DNA from: a bacterium
Lineage (GTDB): Bacteria > Cyanobacteriota > Vampirovibrionia > Gastranaerophilales > UBA9971
Assembly (NCBI GenBank): GCA_037147175.1
Contig: JBAWVS010000031.1
Span: 1-27,565, forward strand
Direction of reading: 5' to 3'
DNA length: 27,565 bases
The notes beneath the pieces were generated by a model. That model worked only from the letters and a program-made list of their open reading frames with translations, was not told where the DNA came from and did not search any database. Each line of letters opens with the position of its first letter. Position 1 is the stretch's first letter. Positions 1-9,425 of this stretch are shown here, one piece after another. Both the position numbers and the translations under genes were made by a program.

Positions 1-1
1 A

Positions 2-352
2 CAGGAGTGGGGCGAGTCAACAAAATATATTTTTGATAATGCTGATAAAAATTCTTTAATTTTAATCTACGGAACAGATTATTTTTATAGTTATTATTTA
101 GAAAAATTTAATAAAAACACGAAAAATTTAAATATTATTTCGCTCACTGACGAGGATTTCATTAATCAGGATATTCTTGAGAAAAATTTCAAATATTTCA
201 AAAAAAAATATAAAAAAATTTATTTTTATTCCATTGCTATACTGGATATTAGAGTAAATAAAATCAGGAAATTCATGAAAAGGTCAAAAACTTACTGTAG
301 TCATCTTGAACACAAAAATTTCATAAATGTTAATGTTTATGAGTGCTATTAA
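2..352 (+). CDS. C-terminal fragment, probable membrane glycosyltransferase (GT39-like tail)
   Basis: An open frame enters from the left edge and ends at a TAA at 350-352, giving about 116 residues with no start in view. It begins with a W-containing, Y-rich segment (…[19 protein letters not shown]…) followed by a YSYYLEKF motif and a lysine-rich end. This resembles the soluble extracytoplasmic tail of GT-C/GT39 polyprenol-sugar glycosyltransferases, where a strand such as LILIYG and a YY motif follow the last membrane segment. No membrane segment lies in the visible part, so the family call is inference. The downstream oxidoreductase gene begins 11 nt after this stop or overlaps it, so the two are likely cotranscribed. 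A different uncharacterised soluble domain is possible. Confidence 0.55.
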   Translation, partial: QEWGESTKYIFDNADKNSLILIYGTDYFYSYYLEKFNKNTKNLNIISLTDEDFINQDILEKNFKYFKKKYKKIYFYSIAILDIRVNKIRKFMKRSKTYCSHLEHKNFINVNVYECY

Positions 353-363
353 AGGGAAAATCT

Positions 364-2637
364 TTGCAAAACGAACGTAAAAAAATAATTATAATTGGAG
401 CAGGTCCGGCGGGACTCACAGCTGCTTATGATTTGCTGGAAAAAACTGATATACTGCCTGTTATTTATGAAGAAACAGATATAATAGGCGGAATTTCTCG
501 AACAGTTGACTACAAAGGCAACAAAATCGACATAGGCGGGCATCGATTTTTTTCAAAATCCGACAGAATTATGAGCCGTTGGGCAGATATTATGCCTTTG
601 CAGTGCAAAACCGCTGATGATAATGACAACGTTATGCTCGTAAGGAACAGGACTTCGAGGATATTTTTTCTGGGAAAATTCTTTGATTATCCTATTTCTT
701 TGAATTTTAAAACTATGTTAAATCTTGGAATTTTCAGGGTCATAAAAATAGGGTTAAGTTATTTAAAAATAAAGATTTTTTCTAAAAAAGCTGAAAAAAA
801 TCTTCAGGATTTTTTCGTCAATAGATTTGGAAAAGAGCTTTACAGTACTTTTTTTAAAGATTATACGGAAAAAGTCTGGGGCATTCCCTGCAACCAAATT
901 AATGCGGATTGGGGAGCTCAACGGGTAAAAGGTCTTTCTGTCTCAAAGGCTGTCGGGCATTTTTTAAAAAGTTTGATTAAAAGACCGGACCCTTTAAGTC
1001 AAAAAAACGTAGAAACAAGTCTTATTTCACAATTCTTGTACCCCAAACATGGTCCCGGTCAGTTATGGGAAGAAACAGCAAAAATTATAAAAGAAAAAGG
1101 CGGGGAAATTCATCTTAATCACAAAGCAGTAAGGCTAAAATCCCAAAATAATGAGATTTATGAGGTTGTTTTTGAAAATATTTCCAACGGTGAAATGATA
1201 TCAGCAAAAGCAGATCATTATATTTCCACTATGCCGGTTAAAGATTTGATTAATTCTCTGGAAGGCTCTATCCCCGAAGAAGTTCGCGAAGTTGCAAACG
1301 GTTTATTGTACAGGGATTTTATCACTGTCGGTTTGCTGCTGGATAAATTGGCAATAAAAAGTGAAATAAATAATAATGATGAATTAATACCTGATAACTG
1401 GATATATATTCAGGAAAAAATCGTGAAATTGGGACGGCTTCAGATTTTTAATAATTGGAGTCCTTTTATGGTAACGGATTCAAGTAAAGTTTGGCTCGGT
1501 CTTGAATATTTTTGCAACGAAGGTGATGAGCTTTGGAATATGGAAGAAGCTGAATTTATTGATTTTGCAGTTGATGAACTTTCTAAAATAGGGATTATTA
1601 ACAAAAAAGATATTATCGATGCAGTTAGAATCAGGTTTAAAAAGGCATATCCTGCTTATTTTGGAACTTATAACCGCTTTGATAAAGTAAAAGAGTTTTT
1701 AAATAAGTTTGAAAATTTATATCTGATTGGAAGAAACGGAATGCACAGGTATAATAATATGGATCACTCAATGTTAACAGCTATGACTGCAGTTGAAAAT
1801 ATTATTAATGGTGTAAAAACAAAAGATAATATATGGAATATCAATACAGAGAAGAATTATCACGAAAATAAGCTTACATCTGTTGAGAATTTAACAGGAG
1901 ATGTTGATACACTAAACTATAATCCTGCCGAATACTGGGAAAAAACCGAAAACGCTTACTCTTATTATCCGACCGTCAAACACAGAAAACGGTTTATAAT
2001 AAACAATCTGAAAAATTTTGAATTTAACGAAAATACTTTTGTTTTTGACTATGGCTGTGGAGAAGGCGGGGTTTTAAGCGGAATCAAAGAAAAATTTAAT
2101 CTAAAAACCCAACAGTTAGGCGGTTTTGATGTTGCAGAAAATATTATAGTTAAGCTGAAAGAAAAATTTAACAGCCCGAATTTTTATCATGAAAAATTAC
2201 CGTTTCTGGATAAAAAACCGGATATTATTATATGCAGCGAAGTGATAGAGCATACTGAAAAGTACTCTGACATAATAAAATGGATACATAACAACCTTGA
2301 TAAAAACGGAACTTTGATTTTGACAACCCAATCAGGAAAAATTCACGCTTCAGACAGATATACAGGGCATACGCAACATTTTAAATTGAAAGAACTTGAA
2401 TTATTGCTAAAAAACGAAGGGTTTAAAATTCATAAATCTTTCTTGTGGGGTTTTCCTTTCTTCACTCTCCAAAAATACCTTACAAACATTAATTTTAAAG
2501 CCGTTCAAAAAAATTATCTTGAAGGAGAGCTGTCTTTCAGAAAAAAAATTGTTTTTGATATTACGTATTTGTTTTATTTTATTCACGACCTGATAAAACA
2601 AGGTCCGCAAATTTATATTATTGCTTCGAAAAGTTAA
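364..2637 (+). CDS. Fused FAD-dependent amine-oxidase-like oxidoreductase and class I SAM methyltransferase
   Basis: Two enzymes lie in one frame. The N-terminal ~500 residues are an FAD oxidoreductase of the HemY/UDP-galactopyranose-mutase-like group common in polysaccharide loci. They show the dinucleotide motif GAGPAG at residues 12-17, then GGISRT and a GGHRFF segment, and close with the family-like end [12 protein letters not shown]. After a short linker, a methyltransferase follows with motif I DYGCGEGG (about 562-569) and the post-motif SEVIEH (about 625-630). I chose the TTG at 364 because AAAGGG at 351-356 is well spaced from it; a GTG at 343 (7 residues longer) has no ribosome site and overlaps the upstream stop. 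The last four bases overlap the convergent gene's stop. The substrate is unknown; a lipid-linked or nucleotide sugar is plausible from context. Confidence 0.82.
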   Translation: MQNERKKIIIIGAGPAGLTAAYDLLEKTDILPVIYEETDIIGGISRTVDYKGNKIDIGGHRFFSKSDRIMSRWADIMPLQCKTADDNDNVMLVRNRTSRIFFLGKFFDYPISLNFKTMLNLGIFRVIKIGLSYLKIKIFSKKAEKNLQDFFVNRFGKELYSTFFKDYTEKVWGIPCNQINADWGAQRVKGLSVSKAVGHFLKSLIKRPDPLSQKNVETSLISQFLYPKHGPGQLWEETAKIIKEKGGEIHLNHKAVRLKSQNNEIYEVVFENISNGEMISAKADHYISTMPVKDLINSLEGSIPEEVREVANGLLYRDFITVGLLLDKLAIKSEINNNDELIPDNWIYIQEKIVKLGRLQIFNNWSPFMVTDSSKVWLGLEYFCNEGDELWNMEEAEFIDFAVDELSKIGIINKKDIIDAVRIRFKKAYPAYFGTYNRFDKVKEFLNKFENLYLIGRNGMHRYNNMDHSMLTAMTAVENIINGVKTKDNIWNINTEKNYHENKLTSVENLTGDVDTLNYNPAEYWEKTENAYSYYPTVKHRKRFIINNLKNFEFNENTFVFDYGCGEGGVLSGIKEKFNLKTQQLGGFDVAENIIVKLKEKFNSPNFYHEKLPFLDKKPDIIICSEVIEHTEKYSDIIKWIHNNLDKNGTLILTTQSGKIHASDRYTGHTQHFKLKELELLLKNEGFKIHKSFLWGFPFFTLQKYLTNINFKAVQKNYLEGELSFRKKIVFDITYLFYFIHDLIKQGPQIYIIASKS

Positions 2638-4082
2638 TGTTTTTTTGCCAGATGCTTCCAGAAAAAAGCTTCTTTATCGCCTAAATATTGTGAATTATTT
2701 CTGTATTGATAAAGACCCATTACGCTGTACTGCTTTGATAAAACAGGAACTTTTGCAGAATAATGAGTTACAGATCTTTTTATTTCCAGAAAAGGCGTAA
2801 AAGAGCCTATAAGGAAAAATATTAACAAAGCAGCTTTCCCGGATTTTTTTAAGCTGTTTTGCCATATAGCTTTCATAATATAGACAAAAAGTATAAATAA
2901 ATAGCAGGCAGAGCCTCTCATGACAAAGTCATTTGCACTGCCTATCCTGACAAGAGGCATTAAGAGCATAGAAATTAAGGTAATATTCCATATAATGTCA
3001 TTTTTGAAATATTTATGAATTACTATGGCATATAAACCAAATTCCATCAGGATAAAAAGCAGGTAAGTGAAAATAAAATAAGGGTTTTGCATATAATCAG
3101 ATATTGCGCTACAGGGGTCTTTAAAGGCTTTAGACGTAAAATACGCCATAAATACAAGAACAATTAAAGGTGCAGCAATAAAATTTTGAAAAGAAAATAA
3201 GTCTTTTAGCTTTTTTCTACCTGTTTTATAAATTCCCGCAATAATTATCGGGGTTATTGCCAGAAAAATAAACGGAACCCCGAAAATACACAAAGCCCAC
3301 AAAAATAGTAAATTTTTTGAAGAATTATGATTTTGAATATTGTTCAAAACAAGTCCTGTCAAAAGCCAGCCCTGTATTGCATATTGAGGAACCCAGAAAA
3401 GAGTGGTTGTCATTGAGCTGAATTGAAAAAATTCTGCCCACCATTCAATACATCCCACATGTTTAAAATGAGAAAGTGTTTCAGGGTCGGGAAAGAGAGA
3501 GAATTTTATAATTAAACCTAGAATATCCAAACCGCTAAAAAACACAAAAAACAGGATAATAAGCGGTGAAAAACTTCCAGAAAGTCTTTTTAGCCAGTAA
3601 ACAACCAGCATTAATCCTGAAAAACCCCATAAAAGAGAAAACAAATAGCCTATATTCCAGCCAAACAACTTCATAACAAGACCTATTGGCAAATAATAGC
3701 CTAAATAATAAACAAGAGAGTAATCTTTATAAATTACAGGCCATTTATAAAGGAATAAATCATGAAAGATTGCATTATTTTTTTCCCAGTCAGGATTGTT
3801 CTGGAATCCAAACCCTCCCATTCCTGATAATAAGCACCATAAGAGCAAAATCACTATGGTGATTAAAAAGTATTTTAAATTTTTGTTTTGAAGAAAAACT
3901 TTCCTGTTATAAAGCTCTTTTGTATATAAAAAAGCCGAAATGGCGATTAAAACAGACAAAATAAAGGCCAGAGGGAGCTTTAACCAGCCAAAAGCAAAGA
4001 TTAAGTAAGGAATAATAATATATACAAGCGAATATATTTCAATATTTTTGTCTGAAAATAGATTTTTTAATTGTGTTTTCAT
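2634..4082 (-). CDS. Polytopic membrane protein, GT-C-like glycosyltransferase candidate
   Basis: 482 residues, highly hydrophobic, with roughly ten or more predicted membrane helices from residue ~18 to ~440. After the second or third helix, the first large loop contains [14 protein letters not shown] (about 95-108), followed by a Y-rich stretch [12 protein letters not shown] (121-132). An acidic residue in the first extracytoplasmic loop is a general feature of GT-C glycosyltransferases, which use polyprenyl-phosphate sugars. That fits its place at the end of a glycan operon beside a GtrB-like enzyme that would make such a donor. No specific family motif was recognised, so transport or polymerisation roles remain possible. 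It starts at an ATG and ends convergently, overlapping the oxidoreductase-methyltransferase stop by four bases. Confidence 0.7.
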   Translation of the reverse strand: MKTQLKNLFSDKNIEIYSLVYIIIPYLIFAFGWLKLPLAFILSVLIAISAFLYTKELYNRKVFLQNKNLKYFLITIVILLLWCLLSGMGGFGFQNNPDWEKNNAIFHDLFLYKWPVIYKDYSLVYYLGYYLPIGLVMKLFGWNIGYLFSLLWGFSGLMLVVYWLKRLSGSFSPLIILFFVFFSGLDILGLIIKFSLFPDPETLSHFKHVGCIEWWAEFFQFSSMTTTLFWVPQYAIQGWLLTGLVLNNIQNHNSSKNLLFLWALCIFGVPFIFLAITPIIIAGIYKTGRKKLKDLFSFQNFIAAPLIVLVFMAYFTSKAFKDPCSAISDYMQNPYFIFTYLLFILMEFGLYAIVIHKYFKNDIIWNITLISMLLMPLVRIGSANDFVMRGSACYLFILFVYIMKAIWQNSLKKSGKAALLIFFLIGSFTPFLEIKRSVTHYSAKVPVLSKQYSVMGLYQYRNNSQYLGDKEAFFWKHLAKKH

Positions 4083-4123
4083 TTTTATGCCTTTTTAAAA
4101 AAATTTTTAATAAATCATTATTT

Positions 4124-4213
4124 ACACCCACCCCCAACCCCCTCCCTCAAGGGAGGGGGCTAGAGTTAGTTTTTTGGCTCGCTTTTCGTCGCCTGCGGCG
4201 ACTCGCTCACCTG
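4124..4213. repeat. Two-hairpin intergenic repeat, copy A
   Basis: The segment holds two palindromes. One is a C-run/G-run stem (CCCCCTCCCT with AGGGAGGGGG) around 4138-4160. The other is a stem GTCGCC/GGCGAC with a three-base loop around 4188-4202, flanked by GCGAGC-type sequence. Its reverse complement matches copy B at 6111-6208 over nearly its whole length. It lies 40 nt past the end of the thiamine-diphosphate enzyme gene and may also act as a transcription terminator. Confidence 0.85.
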
Positions 4214-4252
4214 TTTTTATAATAAAGATTTTTTTCATCTGGTTGTTTCTTT

Positions 4253-6052
4253 TTAGTTAGTATAATCCGGCATGTTTTCTTTAAATTCATCTCTATCAAG
4301 AAACGGATACATATCTTCAAGAGGCTTTGAGACTATTTTTCCGTCAGGAAGCTTTTCGGAAGAATGTTTTGGCTGAAATATATAATCATTTTGAAGAATA
4401 ACTTCGCATACAACAGGACCTTGTGTTGCCAAAACCTTTTCTATTTCTTCTATTAAGTTGTTCTGTCCGTTGATTTTTGCGGTAGGCAAACTAAAAGCTT
4501 CCGCAATTTTAATAAAATCAGGGAAGCTAACACCTGACTCCTTTCCTGATGCAACCATACGTCCGTTAAAAAAATTATTTTGTGTCTGTTTTATTGATAT
4601 ATAGCCATTATTATTAAGAATAAACAGTTTTATAGGCAGATTATGGTGATAAACAGTCTGTAGTTCTTGAATATTCATCATTAAACTGCCATCTCCGGCT
4701 ATGCAGACCACATCTTTTTTTTCGTTGGCAAAACATGCTCCGATAGCTGCAGGCAAGTCATATCCCATGGAGGCGCACCCTGAGTTTAATATAAACCTCT
4801 GGTTTTTTTTGACGACAGAAGCCTGAAAAGCACATACACTTGCTGTGCCATTTCCTGTAACCGTAATGCTTTTTTCAGAAAGGCATTTAGTAAGAGTTTC
4901 CATGAAATAATAAGGATTGACAGCATTTTGCGCATTTTTATATTCAGAAAGGACTACAGGATATTTTTCTTTTCTTTCCTTGCACCAGCTTACCCATTGC
5001 GAAAAATCAGGAAAAACAACATCGTTATCCTCAATTTGCTTAAGGGTAGCGGGTAAAAAATCTTTTAAATCAGTATTTATAGCAATATCAGGTTTTAAAG
5101 TCGGTTTATTAAGCTCCGCAGAATCAATATCAACAACTATTTTTTTAGCTTTTTTGCCAAAATTTTTCCAATCATAACTTATTTGTCTGATGTTATTGCG
5201 AGTGCCGAGAAAAATTATTAAATTGGCATTCTGAAGGGCAAAATTTCCTGCTCTTTGTCCTATTGTGCCTATTCTTCCGATATATAACGGATGTTCTGAA
5301 GCAATTGTATCAAAACCGTTATGAGTTGTTACAACAGGAATCTTTACTTCTTCAAGAAAGCTTAAAAAAACTTCTCTTGTCTTAGAAATATTTATTCCGT
5401 TTCCTGCAACGATTAAAGGTCTTTTTGCTTTTTTAATTTCTTTGAGGACAAGTTTTGTATAGTCATTTAGAGGAGTTTGCTCGCAATGACAGTCAGAAAA
5501 TTTAAAGAATTTCTCTTCGTTTATAAAAGCTCCTTGAATGTCCATAGGGACATCTATCCAAACTGGACCGGGACGACCGTTAACGGCTGCGTGAATTGCC
5601 TCGTCTAGAATCCTTTTAACATCCAGAGGATTTTTTATTTGCTCCGCGAATTTTGTTATCGGTTTAACAAGGCTTATAATATCGGCTTCCTGATCGCCAA
5701 GCTGCCTTAAATTAAGTTCAGGGTAAGAAGTTTTAAGAGTTTCGGTTTTTACCTGACCGGAAATATATAAAACAGGGACGCTGTCAGTCCATTGCCCTAA
5801 TACTCCGTTCAAAGTATTTATGCCTCCCGGGCCTGTAGTTACACATACAACGGAAAGTCCGCCTTTTATTCTTGCATAGCCTTCTGCTGCAATTGCAGAA
5901 GCCTGTTCATGATGGTTGCAAATATATTTAATTTTTTCCGATTGACCGAAAGAGTCGTTAAGATGCATAGCTCCGCCGCCGGAAATCATAAAAACATGTT
6001 TTATTCCGTATTCTTCAAGTCTTTTTACTATATAGTCAGTTATTTTAATCAT
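4253..6052 (-). CDS. Thiamine-diphosphate enzyme, acetolactate-synthase-like (YerE-type candidate)
   Basis: 599 residues with the full three-domain ThDP layout of acetolactate synthases. The N-terminal PYR domain has SGGGAMHLND and the conserved glutamate of NHHEQASA (E49), which activates the cofactor, and then TTGPGG. A central domain follows. The C-terminal PP domain has the metal/diphosphate motif GDGS (453-456) with NNN at 480-482. The C-terminus (DGKIVSKPLEDMYPFLDR) differs from housekeeping IlvB, and no small-subunit gene lies beside it. With RfbG and RfbH in the same locus, the nearest functional precedent is YerE, which adds a pyruvate-derived two-carbon unit to CDP-3,6-dideoxy-4-ketohexose in yersiniose synthesis; that assignment is inference. 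No ribosome site precedes the ATG. The gene is bracketed by inverted repeat copies. Confidence 0.85.
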   Translation of the reverse strand: MIKITDYIVKRLEEYGIKHVFMISGGGAMHLNDSFGQSEKIKYICNHHEQASAIAAEGYARIKGGLSVVCVTTGPGGINTLNGVLGQWTDSVPVLYISGQVKTETLKTSYPELNLRQLGDQEADIISLVKPITKFAEQIKNPLDVKRILDEAIHAAVNGRPGPVWIDVPMDIQGAFINEEKFFKFSDCHCEQTPLNDYTKLVLKEIKKAKRPLIVAGNGINISKTREVFLSFLEEVKIPVVTTHNGFDTIASEHPLYIGRIGTIGQRAGNFALQNANLIIFLGTRNNIRQISYDWKNFGKKAKKIVVDIDSAELNKPTLKPDIAINTDLKDFLPATLKQIEDNDVVFPDFSQWVSWCKERKEKYPVVLSEYKNAQNAVNPYYFMETLTKCLSEKSITVTGNGTASVCAFQASVVKKNQRFILNSGCASMGYDLPAAIGACFANEKKDVVCIAGDGSLMMNIQELQTVYHHNLPIKLFILNNNGYISIKQTQNNFFNGRMVASGKESGVSFPDFIKIAEAFSLPTAKINGQNNLIEEIEKVLATQGPVVCEVILQNDYIFQPKHSSEKLPDGKIVSKPLEDMYPFLDRDEFKENMPDYTN

Positions 6053-6058
6053 TTTTTG

Positions 6059-6064
6059 ATTATA
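6059..6064 (-). promoter_or_regulatory. Possible -10 box immediately before the ThDP enzyme start
   Basis: A perfect TATAAT on the minus strand ends seven bases before the ATG, and there is no Shine-Dalgarno sequence. Transcription from it would start at or next to the start codon. The -35 match is poor, so this is only a candidate. Confidence 0.25.
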
Positions 6065-6110
6065 CCAATTTAAAAATTAAACGATAAATATTTTTAATAT
6101 AAAAAAGAAA

Positions 6111-6208
6111 AAAGGCGAGCGAGTCCGCTTTGCGGACGGAAAGCGAGCCAAAAAACGGTTTTAGCCCCATTTCCCTTCAGGGAGAGGGGGCTGGGGGGTG
6201 AGGGTATA
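6111..6208. repeat. Two-hairpin intergenic repeat, copy B (inverted relative to copy A)
   Basis: This copy carries the stem GTCCGC/GCGGAC with loop TTT, shared AAAGCGAGCCAAAAAAC sequence, and a second stem built of CCCC…CCCT and AGGG…GGGG, ending in a GGGGGGTGAGGGT stretch. It is the inverted counterpart of the repeat at 4124-4213 and lies between the GT2 gene and the ThDP enzyme gene. Two stem base pairs differ from copy A on both sides, so pairing is kept. Confidence 0.85.
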
Positions 6209-6237
6209 AAATAATAGGTTTTTTAAAAATTAAGGTT

Positions 6238-7179
6238 TTAATCATCAAAGTTGATTCTTTCTTTTTCAAAAACAAGAGGTCTTTTTAACTGTCTTGTGTG
6301 AATAAATCCGATATATTCACCTATTACTCCGATAAAAAACAGTTGAACAGATGAAAAGAAAAATAAACTGATTAAGATTGGAGCTGTTCCCATCGGGAAA
6401 CTGTACCAGAATAAGATTTTGGCAATAAAATAACATATTGCAACAAACAAAGAAAGGATTGAAAGAGAAAAACCGGCTAAAGTGGCGATTCTTAAAGGGA
6501 TTTTTGAATAACTTGTTATCCCCAGTATTGCCATATCGTATAAAGTATAAAAATTATTTTTAGTTAAACCTCTTTTTCTTGCGGGCTTGTCAAAAGGAAT
6601 AAAAGCAGGCTCAAAGCCGATATCTCCAATAAGACCTCTTATATAAGGGCATGGATCATCGACTTTTCTCATTAATTCTATAATTTCTTTGTCATATAAG
6701 CCAAATCCGGTGAAATTTTTTATCTGTTTGACTCCCGAATCTGATAAAATTTCCATTAGTCTGTAAAAAATTTTTCTGCATAAAAACATTAAAAAACTGT
6801 CTTTAGTGCTTTTTTTAATTCCTAAAACAAGTTTATGACCTTCTTCCCATTTTTTTATAAATTCCGGTATTAATTCGGGAGGATCTTCCAGATCGCTGCA
6901 CAGGCTTATAACCGCATCTCCTTTTGCGTGTAAAATTGCATGCATTGGAGAGCGCACCTGTCCAAAATTTCTTGTATTAATAATTATTTTAATATTTTTA
7001 TCTTCTTTGGCTATTTCTTTTAAGATTTCGATTGTTTTATCGTCAGATGCATTATCAATAAAGATATGTTCATATTTATAATCCGGCAAATTGTCAAAAA
7101 CAGCTTTTATTCTGGTATAAATTTCTCTGATATTGCCTTCTTCGTTTAAACAAGGGGTTACAATACTAATAAATTTCAT
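6238..7179 (-). CDS. Family 2 glycosyltransferase, GtrB/DPM1-like, membrane anchored
   Basis: 313 residues. The N-terminal GT-A domain begins ISIVTPCLNEEGN, has the nucleotide-binding acidic motif DNASDD (42-47), and carries SDLEDPPE (95-102), the DxD-region signature of polyprenyl-phosphate glucose/mannose synthases. Two C-terminal membrane helices (about 231-255 and 264-292) end in a short basic tail, as in GtrB and ArnC. The likely reaction is transfer of a sugar from a nucleotide donor to undecaprenyl phosphate on the cytoplasmic face, giving a donor for a GT-C enzyme; the membrane protein at 2634-4082 is a candidate user. The start is supported by AAAAGGA six bases before the ATG. It follows the FkbM gene after 17 nt, so cotranscription is likely. 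Confidence 0.9.
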   Translation of the reverse strand: MKFISIVTPCLNEEGNIREIYTRIKAVFDNLPDYKYEHIFIDNASDDKTIEILKEIAKEDKNIKIIINTRNFGQVRSPMHAILHAKGDAVISLCSDLEDPPELIPEFIKKWEEGHKLVLGIKKSTKDSFLMFLCRKIFYRLMEILSDSGVKQIKNFTGFGLYDKEIIELMRKVDDPCPYIRGLIGDIGFEPAFIPFDKPARKRGLTKNNFYTLYDMAILGITSYSKIPLRIATLAGFSLSILSLFVAICYFIAKILFWYSFPMGTAPILISLFFFSSVQLFFIGVIGEYIGFIHTRQLKRPLVFEKERINFDD

Positions 7180-7196
7180 AATATTCCTTTTATTTA

Positions 7197-8327
7197 TTAT
7201 GTTACAGCATATAAAATCGTATCAAAAACCGTATTTGTGTAGTGCCTGAGATAAAATTTGTAGTCAGGATTAATTTTTTTAATGTATTCAGGGATTTCCC
7301 ATATATCGTGACTCTTGTGATAAAGAGAAACAGCCAGCTGAACTCCCTGTTCAATCTGTTTTTTTGCGCCTTTTAAAGCTTCCAGTTCTGCGCCTTCAAT
7401 GTCCATCTTTATATGATCAGCTTTTTCATTTAAAATTTCGTCAATGGAAGCCACTTCTATTTTTGTATTTCCGTCTTGATCTATAGTGCTTCCAAGGCCG
7501 CCTGAGGAATTAAACCTGAAAACAGCTGATTTTGAATACAAACCCTTGTTAAAAAAATCAATATTTTGAGCATTTTTTAAATTTTCTTTAGCTTTTAAAA
7601 ATGATTCTTTGTCCGGCTCAAAAAACAATATTTTTTTGTATTTGTTATTTACTTTTTTAATGAAATTTAAGGCAGTATCTCCATCAAAACCGCCGCCGTC
7701 AATAAAAATATCGTTTTCTCCAAAATTCAAAAAAGACTCTTCGAAATATTGATTTTTGTCTAAAATTGAATTATAAAGTGAAAAATTAAAAGTTAATCTG
7801 AAATTCGCTATGGTTTCCAGAACTTTTTTAGACTTTTCGTCTTCAAGAAGGTTATAAAGATTAAGATATTTTTGCTTGTTGCTCGCCAAATCCTCTATAA
7901 GTCCCTCAAAAGAAGGTTCTGCGTTGTAAATATCTTTATTGAAAACATAAAATACAGGACATGGAATAACTTTTTTAAAGCCAAGTTCTTTTAATTGCAG
8001 GTTAATTTCATATAAATAATTAATAGAAGCAATGATAACAGTAATATCGTCTTTTTTTTCGAGAAGTCTGTTTATATTAATGACTTTATAGCCGTAAAAT
8101 TCCTGATTTTGTTTATCAGGATTATTATCAATAAAACCTAAAACTTTAACTCCTGCTCGAGAAAAGAATTCCTGAAAACTTTTTCCCAGTTCTTTTGCTC
8201 CAAATACATAAACTTCCTGAAGATTATTCAAAATATTTTCATAAGGTTTGATTATAGAAGATTTTATTTCTTCAGCCGTTCCTATTCTTTGAATTTTTTC
8301 TGAAAAACTTATATTTTTCACAGACAC
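7197..8327 (-). CDS. FkbM-family methyltransferase with N-terminal nucleotide-binding-like domain
   Basis: 376 residues in two parts. Residues ~36-130 form a Rossmann-like domain (VYVFGAKELGKS, then GFIDNNPDK) like those in sugar acyltransferases and other FkbM fusions. Residues ~200-376 are an FkbM methyltransferase: DIFIDGGGFDGDT (205-217) is the SAM-binding strand-loop, FFEPD (234-238) holds the acidic ribose-binding residue, and IKMDIEGAE (305-313) is the FkbM hallmark. FkbM enzymes O-methylate sugars and other hydroxyls, so methylation of a glycan residue is likely. The gene starts with GTG, and its G overlaps the TAG stop of the NeuB-like gene (TAGTG), so the two are translationally coupled. 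Confidence 0.88.
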   Translation of the reverse strand: MSVKNISFSEKIQRIGTAEEIKSSIIKPYENILNNLQEVYVFGAKELGKSFQEFFSRAGVKVLGFIDNNPDKQNQEFYGYKVININRLLEKKDDITVIIASINYLYEINLQLKELGFKKVIPCPVFYVFNKDIYNAEPSFEGLIEDLASNKQKYLNLYNLLEDEKSKKVLETIANFRLTFNFSLYNSILDKNQYFEESFLNFGENDIFIDGGGFDGDTALNFIKKVNNKYKKILFFEPDKESFLKAKENLKNAQNIDFFNKGLYSKSAVFRFNSSGGLGSTIDQDGNTKIEVASIDEILNEKADHIKMDIEGAELEALKGAKKQIEQGVQLAVSLYHKSHDIWEIPEYIKKINPDYKFYLRHYTNTVFDTILYAVT

Positions 8328-9409
8328 TACAAGCCTCTGTTGTAAATAAGTTTTTTTAGCGTCCCGTTCTCCGCATATGGGCTGTCGATGGTGTCTATCA
8401 TTACAGGAGAATCTTTTTTGCAGGCTTTAAGCAAAACTTCCCCGCTCATCAGTTCTCTGCACGAAATTTGTCCTTTTTGAAGGGGTATTGCAAGATAAAT
8501 GTCTTTTTCTGAGATAATATGACCTTCCGGCAGGTCTTTTTTTGCATAAACGCCTCTTACAAGGGTATCAAGATATTGAATTTCTTTTCTTGGCAGCAGT
8601 CTTCTCTGAACAGAGCTTCCTCCGCAAATTTCTCTTGCTTTGTAAAAAGCTTTAATCCATTTATCTGCGTCTTCGGGCAGAGAACAATAATCCGATACGG
8701 GATTTTCTTCATAATTTATATCGATATGTCTTTCAAAAGTTCTTGCGCCTTTTGCATAAGCAATCAATATTGAAGATTCCAGAGTTTCGTTATACTCATG
8801 GGTAGAAAAACCGATAGTAAGGTCGGGGTATCTGTTTTTTAAGAAATCTATCTGGTTTAATTCAAGTTCGTAATGCTCTGACGGATAAATGGAAACACAA
8901 TGATTTAAAGCAATCGGGATGTTTCTTTTAGTGAAAAAAGTAACAATATCGTCAATATCTTTTAATGAAGAACCGCCTGTCGAAACAATTACAGGTTTTT
9001 TTGCAGATGCAATTTTTTCAATAAGCACCCAGTCATTTATATCTGAGCTTGCTATTTTTAAAATATGCATCCCGAGATTAACGCATAAATCAACTGATTT
9101 TTCGTCAAAAGGAGTTGCCATCGTCAAACAGCCTCCTTTTTTGATTGCATTAACCAGTGTTTCATAGCCTTTATCAGACATTTTTGTATCGAGAGTTTTC
9201 TTTATGTACCTTATGTCATTTCTATCAAGAAAATCTTTATGGATAAAATTATCAACATCCCTGAGTTGGAGCTTAATAGCTGCTCTAATATTATTAAATC
9301 TTACGATTCTTGAAAAATCGGTAATTATCTTTAACCCGCGGTCTAAGTTTCCCCAGTGATTATTGGACATTTCAAAAACAAATAAATCTTCAAATATATT
9401 AATATTCAT
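8327..9409 (-). CDS. NeuB-family (sialic-acid-synthase-like) PEP-condensing enzyme with SAF domain
   Basis: 360 residues. A TIM-barrel NeuB domain occupies residues ~8-265, with FEMSNNHWGN (12-21), KLQLRD (46-51), LKIASSDINDW (117-127), HCVSIYP (170-176), GFSTHE (200-205) and FERH (225-228). A C-terminal SAF/antifreeze-like domain follows (about 283-345, VRGVYAKKDLPEGHII). NeuB, PseI and LegI condense phosphoenolpyruvate with a hexose derivative to make nine-carbon acids. This protein belongs to a divergent subgroup: the usual GYSDH motif is GFSTH here. No CMP-sugar synthetase or UDP-sugar epimerase gene accompanies it in the window, so the acceptor sugar is unknown. It starts at ATG and is coupled to the following FkbM gene. 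Confidence 0.85.
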   Translation of the reverse strand: MNINIFEDLFVFEMSNNHWGNLDRGLKIITDFSRIVRFNNIRAAIKLQLRDVDNFIHKDFLDRNDIRYIKKTLDTKMSDKGYETLVNAIKKGGCLTMATPFDEKSVDLCVNLGMHILKIASSDINDWVLIEKIASAKKPVIVSTGGSSLKDIDDIVTFFTKRNIPIALNHCVSIYPSEHYELELNQIDFLKNRYPDLTIGFSTHEYNETLESSILIAYAKGARTFERHIDINYEENPVSDYCSLPEDADKWIKAFYKAREICGGSSVQRRLLPRKEIQYLDTLVRGVYAKKDLPEGHIISEKDIYLAIPLQKGQISCRELMSGEVLLKACKKDSPVMIDTIDSPYAENGTLKKLIYNRGL

Positions 9410-9425
9410 TTCTCACTCATCCTGT

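Noticed and set aside
343-363. GTG at 343 as the start of the oxidoreductase-methyltransferase
   Set aside because: It overlaps the upstream stop and has no ribosome site; the TTG at 364 is preceded by AAAGGG. It cannot be fully excluded.
4124-6208. Insertion sequence or composite transposon from the inverted repeats
   Set aside because: The repeats are short hairpin elements, no transposase is encoded between them, and no target-site duplication could be seen.
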